Below, piece by piece: positions 7,768-16,077 of a stretch of 39,467 nt of DNA; positions within the stretch are counted from its first letter, which is position 1, and every line of letters begins with the position of its first letter. The position numbers were made by a program, and so were the translations under genes. A model generated the notes under the pieces. It was not told where the DNA came from. It made no database searches and saw nothing but the letters and a program-made list of their open reading frames with translations. Location: assembly GCA_948794795.1 (NCBI GenBank), contig CAQGLR010000037.1, positions 1 to 39,467 on the forward strand, given 5' to 3'. The stretch comes from an uncultured Lachnospiraceae bacterium (GTDB lineage Bacteria > Bacillota > Clostridia > Lachnospirales > Lachnospiraceae).

Positions 7768-7881
7768 GTGAAAGTTAGATCTTCAGTAAAACCAATTTGC
7801 GAAAAATGTAAGGTCATCAAAAGAAAGGGAAGAATCAGAGTAATCTGTGAGAACCCTAGACACAAACAGAAACAGGGCTAA
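7768..7881 (+). CDS. rpmJ: 50S ribosomal protein L36
   Basis: A 37-residue protein starting at GTG 7768, with GAAAGGAGGT ending 7 bases upstream. The sequence MKVRSSVKPICEKCKVIKRK is typical of L36. It retains all zinc ligands (CEKC, then C and H in VICENPRHKQKQG), so this is the zinc-binding form. L36 binds 23S rRNA late in 50S assembly. It lies upstream of rpsM as expected, but is separated from infA by an inserted gene and repeat. Confidence 0.96.
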   Translation: MKVRSSVKPICEKCKVIKRKGRIRVICENPRHKQKQG

Positions 7882-7887
7882 TATTGG

Positions 7888-7923
7888 ACAGAAGCCAAAG
7901 CAGGAGACTTTGGTTTTTCTGTT
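7888..7923 (+). terminator. Intrinsic terminator after rpmJ
   Basis: AGCCAAAG (7893-7900) pairs with CTTTGGTT (7908-7915) over a short loop, and the outer ACAGAA/TTCTGT extends the stem around a T-run. It lies 7 bp after the rpmJ stop, so rpsM and later genes probably need their own promoter or antitermination. Confidence 0.6.
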
Positions 7924-7968
7924 ATTAAGATAGAACTTGCTTTCTGTTCGTTATGGTACGTATTGTAC

Positions 7969-8210
7969 TATGATATTGTAAATGGAGTGATTAACCATTT
8001 CAGCAAAGGATGTGTCATTTCATCCAGGACTGGCCTTACCAACGGCAGATTGGTGACTGCGGCGTAGTACCGGCTGTCATTTCGCAGGCAGCTATATAAT
8101 AAGAAGAATAGTCTATGCAGTAAGGTTACAATTTAAAGCGGCTGGCAGTGTAATATACACTGTAATCATTTATTAACTATTATATTTAGAAAAATAACGG
8201 AGGTGTAAAG
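7969..8210 (+). promoter_or_regulatory. Hairpin-rich leader of rpsM
   Basis: A possible -10 (TATGAT, 7969-7974) has no good -35, so the promoter itself is uncertain. Downstream are four clean stems: GGATG/CATCC (8008-8025), TTACCAA/TTGGTGA (8036-8056), CTGCG/CGCAG (8057-8087, directly abutting the previous stem), and CAGTGTA/TACACTG with a 3-nt loop (8146-8162). The rpsM ribosome site follows. In E. coli the equivalent alpha-operon leader before rpsM is the target of S4 repression, and rpsD is in this operon, so an S4-type autoregulatory site is a reasonable inference. Confidence 0.45.
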
Positions 8211-8215
8211 TATAC

Positions 8216-8584
8216 ATGGCACGTATTAGTGGTGTAGATTTACCAAGAGAAAAGCGTGTTGAAATTGGGCTTACCTATATTTATGGTATTGGCAGGGTTA
8301 GTTCCAACCGCATTTTAGCAGAGGCTAATGTCAATCCTGACACACGTGTAAAGGATTTAACTGATGAAGAGGTTGCACGTATCCGTGACGTCATTGATGC
8401 CACACAGACAGTTGAAGGTGATCTCCGCAGGGAAATTGCATTAAATATCAAGAGACTGCAGGAAATCGGGTGCTACAGGGGTATCCGTCATAGGAAAGGT
8501 CTTCCTGTACGTGGACAGAAGACAAAGACAAATGCAAGAACCCGTAAAGGTCCTAAGCGTACTGTCGCAAATAAGAAGAAATAA
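8216..8584 (+). CDS. rpsM: 30S ribosomal protein S13
   Basis: S13 forms bridges between the subunits and contacts the P-site tRNA. The 122-residue product starts MARISGVDLPREKRVEIGLT and contains the helix-two-turn-helix region and the basic tail GLPVRGQKTKTNARTRKGPK that enters the 30S head. CGGAGGT lies 10-16 bases upstream of ATG 8216. First gene of the alpha cluster rpsM-rpsK-rpsD-rpoA-rplQ. Confidence 0.97.
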   Translation: MARISGVDLPREKRVEIGLTYIYGIGRVSSNRILAEANVNPDTRVKDLTDEEVARIRDVIDATQTVEGDLRREIALNIKRLQEIGCYRGIRHRKGLPVRGQKTKTNARTRKGPKRTVANKKK

Positions 8585-8626
8585 TTAAGAGATAATATGT
8601 ACAAATCTAATTAGGAGGGTTTGACA

Positions 8627-9022
8627 ATGGCTAAACAGGTAGCAAAAAAGGCAAGCAAAAAGCGTGTCAGGAAGAATGTCGGGCATGGACAGGCACATAT
8701 CCAGTCTTCCTTTAATAATACAATCGTTACGCTTACAGATGCTGAAGGAAATGCAATTTCCTGGGCAAGCGCAGGCGGGTTAGGCTTCAGGGGTTCTAAG
8801 AAGTCAACACCATATGCAGCACAAATGGCAGCAGAAACAGCAGCTAAGGCAGCACTGCCTCATGGACTGTCTTCTGTAGATGTTATGGTTAAAGGACCAG
8901 GTTCAGGACGTGAAGCAGCAATACGTGCATTACAGGCATGTGGAATTGATGTAACAAGTATCAGGGACGTAACACCAGTACCACATAACGGATGCAGGCC
9001 ACCAAAGCGCCGCCGTGTATAA
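8627..9022 (+). CDS. rpsK: 30S ribosomal protein S11
   Basis: S11 lines the 30S platform near the E site. ATG 8627 (MAKQVAKKASKKR) is preceded by AGGAGGG at 8613-8619; a TTG two codons earlier is less likely. The 131-residue product has the conserved SFNNTIVTLTDAEGNAISWA, GFRGSKKSTPYAAQMAAE and the C-terminal DVTPVPHNGCRPPKRRRV. Standard alpha operon position. Confidence 0.97.
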   Translation: MAKQVAKKASKKRVRKNVGHGQAHIQSSFNNTIVTLTDAEGNAISWASAGGLGFRGSKKSTPYAAQMAAETAAKAALPHGLSSVDVMVKGPGSGREAAIRALQACGIDVTSIRDVTPVPHNGCRPPKRRRV

Positions 9023-9089
9023 TTTGCAGCATGCGTAATAGATTTGTGAACAAGTATATTTATTGTATATTTATATAGGAGGAACAGAC

Positions 9090-9683
9090 ATGGCAAGAGA
9101 TATGACGCCAGTGCTTAAAAGATGCAGGAGCCTTGGAATAGACCCAATATTTATGGGTATAGACAAGAAGTCTAACAGAAATGCCAGGGCAGGCAGGAAA
9201 CAGAGTGAGTATGGTCTTCAGTTAAAAGAGAAGCAGAAGGCTAAATTTATATATGGCGTGCTTGAGAAACCATTCAGGAATAATTTCGCAAAAGCACAGA
9301 AATTAAAATATGGTACAACTGGTGAGAACCTTATGATTCTCCTTGAACTCAGGCTTGATAACGTAGTTTACAGGATGGGCTATGGACGTACAAGGAAAGA
9401 GGCAAGACAGGTTATTGGCCATAAGCATATACTTGTGAATGGCAAGTGTGTAACAATCCCTTCATACCAGGTAAAACCAGGGGACGTTATTGAAATTAAA
9501 GAAAAGCACAAGGGTAAACAGAGATATAAAGATATTCTTGAAGTAACAGATGGAAGAATTGTTCCAGAGTGGCTTGAGGCTGACCATGAAAACCTTTCTG
9601 GCGTAGTAAAAGAAGTTCCAACAAGAGAACAGATAGATGTTCCTGTTAATGAAGTGCTTATCGTCGAGTTATATTCTAAGTAA
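9090..9683 (+). CDS. rpsD: 30S ribosomal protein S4
   Basis: S4 nucleates 30S assembly on the 5' domain of 16S rRNA and in several bacteria represses its own operon. ATG 9090 (MARDMTPVLKRCRSLGID) has AGGAGG 9-14 bases upstream. The 197-residue product carries the S4 N-terminal domain and an S4 RNA-binding motif (LDNVVYRMGYGRTRKEARQ, about residues 92-110). The N-terminal zinc cysteines seen in some S4 proteins are mostly missing, so this is the zinc-free type. rpsD inside the alpha operon, between rpsK and rpoA, is the clostridial arrangement (in Bacillus it is elsewhere). Confidence 0.97.
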   Translation: MARDMTPVLKRCRSLGIDPIFMGIDKKSNRNARAGRKQSEYGLQLKEKQKAKFIYGVLEKPFRNNFAKAQKLKYGTTGENLMILLELRLDNVVYRMGYGRTRKEARQVIGHKHILVNGKCVTIPSYQVKPGDVIEIKEKHKGKQRYKDILEVTDGRIVPEWLEADHENLSGVVKEVPTREQIDVPVNEVLIVELYSK

Positions 9684-9732
9684 TATTAACCTGTGAGTAT
9701 GTAAGCATAACACCCAAAAGGAGGTACTTGGA

Positions 9733-10695
9733 GTGCTTGATTTTAAAGAACCAAATATTGAGATTGCTGAGATTTCAGAAGATAAGAGATATGGACGTTT
9801 TGTTGTAGAACCTCTTGAAAGAGGATATGGTACGACTTTGGGTAATTCCCTCAGAAGAATTATGCTTTCATCATTACCGGGTACAGCTGTCAGTCATATT
9901 AAGATTGATGGTGTTGTTCATGAATTTGCTGCAATTCCTGGAGTTAAGGAAGATGTAACAGAGATTATAATGAATATTAAAAGTCTCGCTATTAAAAATA
10001 ACAGCGAGTTCGATGAGGTTAAGACTGCTTATATAGAAGCTTCTGGTGAAGGAGTAGTTACAGCAGCAGATATCCAGGTTGATTCAGATATTGAAATTAT
10101 GAATCCAGACCAGGTTATTGCTACATTAAGCGGAGGACCTGATTGTAAACTTTATATCGAGATGACAATTGTAAATAACCGTGGTTATATAAGCTCTGAC
10201 AAGAATAAAAGGGAAGACCTGCCACTTAATGTTATTGCAATTGATTCTATCTTTACACCGGTAGAGAGAGTAAACATCAAGATTGAAAACACCCGTGTTG
10301 GTCAGATTACTGATTACGATAAGCTGACATTAGATGTATATACAAATGGCACTATTGAGCCAAGTGATGCTGTCAGCCTTGCTGCAAAGGTTTTAAGTGA
10401 CCATTTGAAATCCTTTATCAATCTTTCTGATAAAACTTCAAATATTCCTGTTATGGCTGAGAAAGAAGAGAATGATAAGGACAAGGTTCTTGAAATGAAT
10501 ATTGATGAACTTGAATTGTCAGTACGTTCTTATAATTGCCTGAAGAGGGCAGGTATTAATACAGTTGAAGAACTTTGTAACCGCACATCTGAGGATATGA
10601 TGAAGGTAAGAAATCTTGGACGTAAGTCTTTAGAAGAAGTATTAGCTAAGTTAAAAGAGTTAGGGCTTTCACTTAACTTAGGTGACGATAATTAG
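9733..10695 (+). CDS. rpoA: DNA-directed RNA polymerase subunit alpha
   Basis: Alpha dimerises to nucleate RNA polymerase assembly, and its C-terminal domain contacts UP elements and activators. The start is GTG 9733 with AAAGGAGGT ending 7 bases upstream; no ATG start fits. The 320-residue product shows the N-terminal assembly domain (ERGYGTTLGNSLRRIMLSSL, about residues 29-48) and the C-terminal HhH domain (LELSVRSYNCLKRAGINTVE to NLGRKSLEEV, about residues 255-305). An acidic linker separates the domains. It is 11 bp before rplQ. Confidence 0.97.
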   Translation: MLDFKEPNIEIAEISEDKRYGRFVVEPLERGYGTTLGNSLRRIMLSSLPGTAVSHIKIDGVVHEFAAIPGVKEDVTEIIMNIKSLAIKNNSEFDEVKTAYIEASGEGVVTAADIQVDSDIEIMNPDQVIATLSGGPDCKLYIEMTIVNNRGYISSDKNKREDLPLNVIAIDSIFTPVERVNIKIENTRVGQITDYDKLTLDVYTNGTIEPSDAVSLAAKVLSDHLKSFINLSDKTSNIPVMAEKEENDKDKVLEMNIDELELSVRSYNCLKRAGINTVEELCNRTSEDMMKVRNLGRKSLEEVLAKLKELGLSLNLGDDN

Positions 10696-10706
10696 GAGGT
10701 AAGCAA

Positions 10707-11249
10707 ATGGCAGGTTATAGAAAACTTGGAAGAACTTCAAGCCAGAGAAAAGCATTGCTACGCAACCAGGTGACAGATTTGCTGTATTATGGCAGGATAG
10801 TTACAACGGAAGCAAAAGCAAAAGAAATCCGTAAGATTGCAGAGAAAATCATTGCATTAGGTATCAAAGAGTGCAATAATTATGATACAGTTAAGGTAAC
10901 TGCTAAGGTTGCCCGTAAAGATAAAGATGGCAAGAGGGTTAAGGAAGTAGTAGATGGCAAGAAAGTTACTGTATATGATGAAGTTGAAAAGGAAATAAGG
11001 AAAGACCAGCCTTCAAGACTCCATGCAAGAAGACAGATGGAGAAGACTCTCTATAAAGTAACAGAAGTTCCAAAGGAAGTAAAGGGACGTAAGAAAAATA
11101 CAAAAGTAGTAAGTGTTTCTGCTAAAGTTTTAGATGAAATAGGACCAAAGTATGCTGAGCGTAATGGCAATGGTGGTTATACACGTATTGTTAAGATTGG
11201 TCCACGCAGGGGCGATGCTGCAATGGAAGTGCTTATTGAATTAGTATAA
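10707..11249 (+). CDS. rplQ: 50S ribosomal protein L17, long form
   Basis: L17 is a 50S protein near the peptide exit. The N-terminus (GYRKLGRTSSQRKALLRNQV) and the C-terminus (YTRIVKIGPRRGDAAMEVLI) are standard. The product is 180 residues rather than about 120. Compared with Bacillus L17, roughly 50 charged residues are inserted at about positions 57-107, between the first helices and the conserved RLHARRQ. The insert is lysine/valine rich and looks coding throughout, with no frameshift. AGGAGGT precedes ATG 10707. It is the last gene of the alpha operon; a terminator follows. Confidence 0.96.
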   Translation: MAGYRKLGRTSSQRKALLRNQVTDLLYYGRIVTTEAKAKEIRKIAEKIIALGIKECNNYDTVKVTAKVARKDKDGKRVKEVVDGKKVTVYDEVEKEIRKDQPSRLHARRQMEKTLYKVTEVPKEVKGRKKNTKVVSVSAKVLDEIGPKYAERNGNGGYTRIVKIGPRRGDAAMEVLIELV

Positions 11250-11270
11250 TTTAACAAGTATTTAATAAAC

Positions 11271-11309
11271 AGGCTGTCACAGTGTAAGTGGCGGCCTTTT
11301 GTTGTTTTA
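11271..11309 (+). terminator. Terminator of the ribosomal operon
   Basis: AGGCTGTCAC (11271-11280) pairs with GTGGCGGCCT (11288-11297), with two G-U pairs and a 7-nt loop, and is followed by TTGTTGTTTT. It lies 21 bp after rplQ. Confidence 0.8.
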
Positions 11310-11358
11310 TAAACACAAAAAGGAATTTGCCAAAAATGTAACCAGGATATATGCAAGG

Positions 11359-11387
11359 TTGACAATTAAGGTGAAAAATGTCATTAT
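11359..11387 (+). promoter_or_regulatory. Promoter for the ECF-truA operon
   Basis: A perfect -35 TTGACA (11359-11364) and CATTAT (11382-11387) are 17 bp apart. It lies between the rplQ terminator and ecfA1, about 54 bp before the first start codon, so the transporter genes should be transcribed separately from the ribosomal genes. Confidence 0.6.
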
Positions 11388-11440
11388 AAATAAGTATTGG
11401 CAGTGTTTGTGCAGAACAGCTTTTAACAGGAGATTATCTT

Positions 11441-12313
11441 ATGAAACCGTTTATAAAGGCAGAAGACCTTGTACATGAATATTCAAGGCGTGATGAAGAA
11501 GGTAATGTCATAGGGATAAACAGGGCTCTTGATGGCATAAATATAGAAGTACAGGCAGGAGATTTTATTGCAGTGCTTGGTGCAAATGGTTCGGGGAAAT
11601 CAACGTTTGCAAAACATTTGAATGCACTTCTTGTACCAACAGAAGGTACATTGTATGTTGATGGAAAAGATACATCAGACCATAAAAATGACCTGCTTGT
11701 AAGACAGTCTGCAGGTATGGTTTTCCAAAATCCAGACAACCAGATTGTTTCAAGTGTTGTTGAAGAAGATGTAGGTTTTGGTCCAGAAAATATGGGTGTT
11801 CCAAGCGTGGAAATCTGGAAACGGGTGGAAGAAAGCCTTAAAAATACAGGTATGTATGAATACAGGAAAGAATCACCAGACCATTTGTCCGGAGGGCAGA
11901 AACAGCGTATAGCAGTTGCAGGTATAATGGCAATGAAGCCAAAATGCATAATACTTGATGAGCCAACTGCAATGCTTGACCCAGAAGGCAGGAAATCTGT
12001 TATAAAGACAGCAAGGGAACTAAATAAAAAAGAAAAAATAACAATAATACTTATAACACACTATATGGAAGAAGTAACCATTGCAGATTATGTGTATGTT
12101 ATGTCATCAGGCCAGGTCAGAATGGAAGGCACCCCAAGGCAGGTATTTGCAAGAAGTGAAGAAATGGCAAAATACAGGCTTGAGATACCAGAAGTAACCA
12201 AAATTGCCCTGGAACTTAACAGGAGAGGCATAAAAATACCAAAAGATATTTTATATCCAGAAGAACTGGTTGATATTTTATTAAAAATTAAAAGTGCAGG
12301 GACAGTAGTTTAG
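11441..12313 (+). CDS. ecfA1: ECF transporter ATPase subunit A1
   Basis: One of two ATPases of the energy-coupling-factor module that powers uptake of vitamins or metals through exchangeable S components. The 290-residue product has Walker A GANGSGKST (about residues 47-55), a Q-loop MVFQNPDNQ, the signature LSGGQKQR, Walker B CIILDEPTAMLDP and the switch His in LITHYMEE. The C-terminal extension of about 60 residues is typical of EcfA proteins. It lies downstream of the ribosomal operon, as in many Firmicutes, followed by ecfA2 and ecfT. The S component is not in this window. Confidence 0.95.
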   Translation: MKPFIKAEDLVHEYSRRDEEGNVIGINRALDGINIEVQAGDFIAVLGANGSGKSTFAKHLNALLVPTEGTLYVDGKDTSDHKNDLLVRQSAGMVFQNPDNQIVSSVVEEDVGFGPENMGVPSVEIWKRVEESLKNTGMYEYRKESPDHLSGGQKQRIAVAGIMAMKPKCIILDEPTAMLDPEGRKSVIKTARELNKKEKITIILITHYMEEVTIADYVYVMSSGQVRMEGTPRQVFARSEEMAKYRLEIPEVTKIALELNRRGIKIPKDILYPEELVDILLKIKSAGTVV

Positions 12314-12392
12314 CCAGGAGGGTAGATTGAAAAACCATTCTAAGGCTGCTTTATTACTATTTGGGCCGCCAAAGCCGGCATGGAGGGTTATT

Positions 12393-13256
12393 ATGTCAAT
12401 AAAGCTACAAAATGTAAGTTATATATATGGTTTAAACAGCGGGCATGAGAAAGTTGCTCTTAGAGATATAAACCTGGAAATAAATGATGGAGGGTTTATT
12501 GGCATTGCAGGGCATACAGGCTCAGGCAAATCAACACTTGTACAGCTTCTGGACGGGCTTGAACGGGCTTCATCAGGTAAAATATATTATAATGGGCAGG
12601 ATATATATGATAAGTCATTTGACATGCGTGGGCTTAGGGCAAAGGTTGGCCTGGTATTCCAATATCCAGAATACCAGCTTTTTGAAACAACTGTAATTAA
12701 TGATGTACAATTTGGTCCTAAAAACCTTGGTTTACCATTACTTGAAGTAGAGCTTCGTTCATATGAAGCCCTGAAAATGACAGGAATAGGTGATGATTTA
12801 ATTGACGTATCCCCGTTTGCACTGTCAGGAGGACAGAAAAGACGTGTTGCAATAGCAGGGGTACTTGCGATGAAGCCAGAAGTCCTTGTACTTGATGAAC
12901 CAGCAGCAGGTCTTGACCCAGCAGGAAGGACTGAAATATTTGGACTGCTTAAAAAGCTTCATAAAGAGAATAATATAACTGTAATAATTGTGTCACATAG
13001 TATGGAAGATATAGCAAAATATGTAGACAGGCTTATTGTAATGAATAATGGAAGTATTGTACTGGATGGGAAACCAGCGGAAATCTTCCAATTTGAAAAA
13101 GAACTTGAGAAAATAGGGCTTGGAGTGCCACAAGCGGCAAAAGTTATACACCAGTTAAGGGATGCAGGTGCATCAATTACAGGTGGGTATATTACTGCGG
13201 ATGAAAGTGCAGAAGCAATATATAAGTGGCTTAAGAATGGAGAATATAAAAGATGA
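12393..13256 (+). CDS. ecfA2: ECF transporter ATPase subunit A2
   Basis: Second ATPase of the same ECF module; A1 and A2 form a heterodimer bound to EcfT. ATG 12393 (MSIKLQNVSYIYG) was chosen because GGAGGG lies 5-10 bases upstream; a TTG at 12327 would add 22 residues with no family likeness. The 287-residue product has Walker A GHTGSGKST, FQYPEYQLF, the signature LSGGQKRR, Walker B VLVLDEPAAGLDP and IVSHSMED. Its last 4 bases overlap the ecfT start (ATGA), so translation is coupled. Confidence 0.95.
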   Translation: MSIKLQNVSYIYGLNSGHEKVALRDINLEINDGGFIGIAGHTGSGKSTLVQLLDGLERASSGKIYYNGQDIYDKSFDMRGLRAKVGLVFQYPEYQLFETTVINDVQFGPKNLGLPLLEVELRSYEALKMTGIGDDLIDVSPFALSGGQKRRVAIAGVLAMKPEVLVLDEPAAGLDPAGRTEIFGLLKKLHKENNITVIIVSHSMEDIAKYVDRLIVMNNGSIVLDGKPAEIFQFEKELEKIGLGVPQAAKVIHQLRDAGASITGGYITADESAEAIYKWLKNGEYKR

Positions 13257-14062
13257 TACGTGACATAACTATTGGACAGTATTATGCAACAGAATCTGTT
13301 ATACACAGACTGGACCCAAGGGTAAAAGTTGCAGGGACTTTTCTTTATATAATTTCACTTTTCTGTTTTGAGAGGTTCAGTGGTTACATAATAGCTGCAC
13401 TTTTCTTCTTTATTATGGTAAAATTGTCAAAAGTACCATTTAAGTTTATTGTAAGAGGTATTAAGCCAATTTTATTTATGCTGGTTTTTACAGCAGCACT
13501 TAACCTTTTGTGGACGTCTGGTGAAACAGTTCTTGTAAGGTATGGTTTTATAACCATTACCTTGGAAGGCATAGAGAAAATGGTATTTATGGCATTGAGG
13601 CTGGTTTTCCTTATAATTGGCTCATCCCTGATGACACTGGCAACAACACCAAACCAGCTGACTGATGCTATAGAAAGCCTGCTTAAACCTCTTGTTTATA
13701 TAAAAGTTCCAGTACATGAAGTTGCAATGATGATGTCAATAGCATTAAGGTTTATACCAATACTTATTGAAGAAACTGATAAGATTATGAAAGCACAGCT
13801 TGCAAGAGGTGCCGATTTTGAATCAGGCAATATAATACACAGGATAAAAAGCATTGTGCCAATTATTATACCGCTTTTTGTATCAGCGGCAAGGCGTGCA
13901 AGTGACCTGGCACTTGCAATGGATGCAAGATGTTACCATGGCGGGGCAGGCAGGACTAAAATGAAACCACTGGAATATAAAAGACAGGATATAACAGCAT
14001 ATATTATAATATTCTGCTATATGGCAGTTATTATAATATCAGGCAAGGTACTGCCATTTTAA
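13253..14062 (+). CDS. ecfT: ECF transporter transmembrane subunit T
   Basis: EcfT is the membrane scaffold that couples ATP hydrolysis by EcfA1/A2 to the S component. The 269-residue product has 5-6 hydrophobic segments and the two coupling motifs of the family: ARG in QLARGADFE (about residue 183) and, where ARG is usual, ARC in AMDARCYHGG (about residue 225). The Cys in the second motif is a small deviation. It overlaps ecfA2 by 4 bp and lies 27 bp before truA. Confidence 0.95.
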   Translation: MIRDITIGQYYATESVIHRLDPRVKVAGTFLYIISLFCFERFSGYIIAALFFFIMVKLSKVPFKFIVRGIKPILFMLVFTAALNLLWTSGETVLVRYGFITITLEGIEKMVFMALRLVFLIIGSSLMTLATTPNQLTDAIESLLKPLVYIKVPVHEVAMMMSIALRFIPILIEETDKIMKAQLARGADFESGNIIHRIKSIVPIIIPLFVSAARRASDLALAMDARCYHGGAGRTKMKPLEYKRQDITAYIIIFCYMAVIIISGKVLPF

Positions 14063-14089
14063 AAGTGTGTATAAAACACAAGGAGGGCT

Positions 14090-14863
14090 ATGAAACGTGT
14101 AAAGCTTACAGTTGCATATAATGGGACATGTTATCATGGATGGCAGTTACAGCCTGGTATAGCAACAGTAGAAGGTGAATTAAATAAGGCATTGAAGCTG
14201 GTTACAGGTGAAGCAATACAAGTTACAGGGGCAAGCCGCACGGATGCAGGGGTACATGCACTTGGTAATGTGGCAGTTTTTGATACAGAGTCACATATAC
14301 CAGCAGAGAAGTTTGTGTATGCATTAAACCAGAAACTTCCAGCAGATATTGTAGTACAGGCTTCAGAAGAAGTACAGCAGGATTTCCATCCACGCCATTG
14401 TGGCTGCCGTAAGACATATGAATATACAATATTAAACAGAAAACTTCCATTGCCACAGTACCGGGATACAGCATATTTTTATTATGGAAATCTTGATATA
14501 GAGAAAATGCGCATAGCATGTAATGCATTTATTGGTGAACATGACTTTGCAGGGTTTTGTTCATCAGGTGCACAGGTACAGTCAACAGTAAGGACTATAT
14601 ACAGCCTTGAAGTCCTGGAATATAACCTTGCAGGCAAAGGGTTTAGTATTGGGGCAGGAAGGATTATAACAATACGTGTGCAGGGAAATGGTTTCTTATA
14701 TAATATGGTAAGGATAATTGCAGGAACATTGGCTGAAGTAGGAAAAGGCAGGATAAGTCCTTATGATATGGAAGATATAATTGCTTCATGTGACCGTAAA
14801 AGGGCAGGGGCAACAGCACCAGCAGGAGGGCTTAGGCTGGTAGAAATTTTATACCAGGTATAG
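14090..14863 (+). CDS. truA: tRNA pseudouridine synthase A
   Basis: Makes pseudouridine at positions 38-40 in the anticodon stem-loop of many tRNAs. The 257-residue product starts MKRVKLTVAYNGTCYHGWQ; the catalytic Asp is D52 in ASRTDAGVHA. Also present are the family motifs RKTYEYTI, HDFAGF and NGFLYNMVRIIAGTL. AGGAGGG precedes ATG 14090. ecfA1-ecfA2-ecfT-truA downstream of rplQ is a common Firmicutes order. Confidence 0.96.
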   Translation: MKRVKLTVAYNGTCYHGWQLQPGIATVEGELNKALKLVTGEAIQVTGASRTDAGVHALGNVAVFDTESHIPAEKFVYALNQKLPADIVVQASEEVQQDFHPRHCGCRKTYEYTILNRKLPLPQYRDTAYFYYGNLDIEKMRIACNAFIGEHDFAGFCSSGAQVQSTVRTIYSLEVLEYNLAGKGFSIGAGRIITIRVQGNGFLYNMVRIIAGTLAEVGKGRISPYDMEDIIASCDRKRAGATAPAGGLRLVEILYQV

Positions 14864-14893
14864 GATGATACCAGTAGTAAGAATATTGGTGGT

Positions 14894-14932
14894 ACTTTTG
14901 CATAAATTTATATGATTGCAAAAGTCTTTAAA
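14894..14932 (+). terminator. Weak terminator after truA
   Basis: ACTTTTGCA (14894-14902) pairs perfectly with TGCAAAAGT (14917-14925) over a 14-nt loop, followed by CTTTAAAATA. The short T-run makes it a weak terminator at best. Confidence 0.35.
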
Positions 14933-14978
14933 ATAACATAATATTAATGTATATATATAAAGAAAGGGAGGGAATATT

Positions 14979-16055
14979 TTGAAATTTAGTATAACACCTG
15001 GAAATGTTAAGATTTCAGGCAGGACTTTATATAGGGATGGCATACGTTTCTTAGGATACTCTGCATCATATATATCATTCAGGTTTAATGGAAGGCGTGC
15101 AACTGCTTCTATAATATCTAATCCAGAAAATTTTCCTGCAGAGTGCCATGCATGGATAGCAGTCTATATAGATAATGGCAAAGTCCCAGCAAAAAGGATA
15201 GAACTTAAAGACAGCAGACAGGAAGTATTATTATATGAAAGCCCTGATACCAGTGAAGTGACAATTACAATAATGAAATATTCTGAACCAGAATTTGCAA
15301 TATGTGGTATTGAGTTTATTGAAACTGACAGTGATACCCTTCTTGCGCCTCCAGAGCCAAAAGAACGCCGTATACAGATTATAGGTGATTCTATTACATG
15401 TGGTTATGGGGTTGAAGGCCTGGCAGACCGGCTGGAATTCAGGACATCGGAAGAAAATCCATCAAAAGCGTATTCTGTATTAATGGCACAGATATTAAAT
15501 TCTGATTTTGAGATTGTTGCCTGGAACGGAAAGGGAATAATAACTTCATATGTTGGTGAAGAGGATGGTGCAGTGCCAGATAAATCATGGCTTGTCCCAA
15601 TGCTTTATAAATATACAGATGCTGGCTGCTGCAGGGATTATTTTAAAGAGCCAGAAGAGAAATGGGAGCTTTGGGAGCACAGCAGGTTTGAACCAGATAT
15701 AATAACTATATATCTTGGGACAAATGATGCAAGTTATACACGTGGTATATCTGTAAGGGAAGAGGAGTTTATAAAAGACTATTTAGATTTTCTTGGATAT
15801 ATACATACAAAACATCCAGATTCAGCAATTTTATGTATGCTTGGTACAATGGACCAGAGCCTGTGTCCGGCTGCCAGCAGTGTTGCCAGTATATTTAAAG
15901 AGAAACACCCAGAAACAAATATTTCATATCTAAAACTTCCAATGCAGTTAGAAGAGGATGGTACAGGTACATTCTGGCATCCAACATATAAAACCCAGCA
16001 GAAGGCAGCAGAGCTTATAGCAGGGCATATTAAACAAATGATGGGATGGCAGTAA
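14979..16055 (+). CDS. SGNH/GDSL esterase, carbohydrate esterase family 2-like
   Basis: A 358-residue protein with an N-terminal beta-rich domain (about residues 1-115) and a C-terminal SGNH hydrolase domain. Block I is IGDSITCGYG with nucleophile Ser138; a GTND block III is present (YLGTNDASYT); the C-terminal His is in FWHPTYKTQQ (H334). This layout matches CE2 acetyl-xylan-type esterases, which deacetylate plant polysaccharides. No signal peptide is visible, so it may act in the cytoplasm on imported acetylated oligosaccharides. The start is TTG 14979 after GGGAGGG. It lies 22 bp before the HD-GYP gene. The family call is firm, the substrate is inferred. Confidence 0.85.
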   Translation: MKFSITPGNVKISGRTLYRDGIRFLGYSASYISFRFNGRRATASIISNPENFPAECHAWIAVYIDNGKVPAKRIELKDSRQEVLLYESPDTSEVTITIMKYSEPEFAICGIEFIETDSDTLLAPPEPKERRIQIIGDSITCGYGVEGLADRLEFRTSEENPSKAYSVLMAQILNSDFEIVAWNGKGIITSYVGEEDGAVPDKSWLVPMLYKYTDAGCCRDYFKEPEEKWELWEHSRFEPDIITIYLGTNDASYTRGISVREEEFIKDYLDFLGYIHTKHPDSAILCMLGTMDQSLCPAASSVASIFKEKHPETNISYLKLPMQLEEDGTGTFWHPTYKTQQKAAELIAGHIKQMMGWQ

Positions 16056-16077
16056 TAGTAATGAAAGGTGGATAGTT

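Noticed and set aside
7528..7865. Open frames on both strands across palindromic repeat copy 2
   Set aside because: They fall within the inverted-repeat structure, are not kept in copy 1, and lack ribosome sites; the rpmJ gene accounts for the coding part of this stretch.
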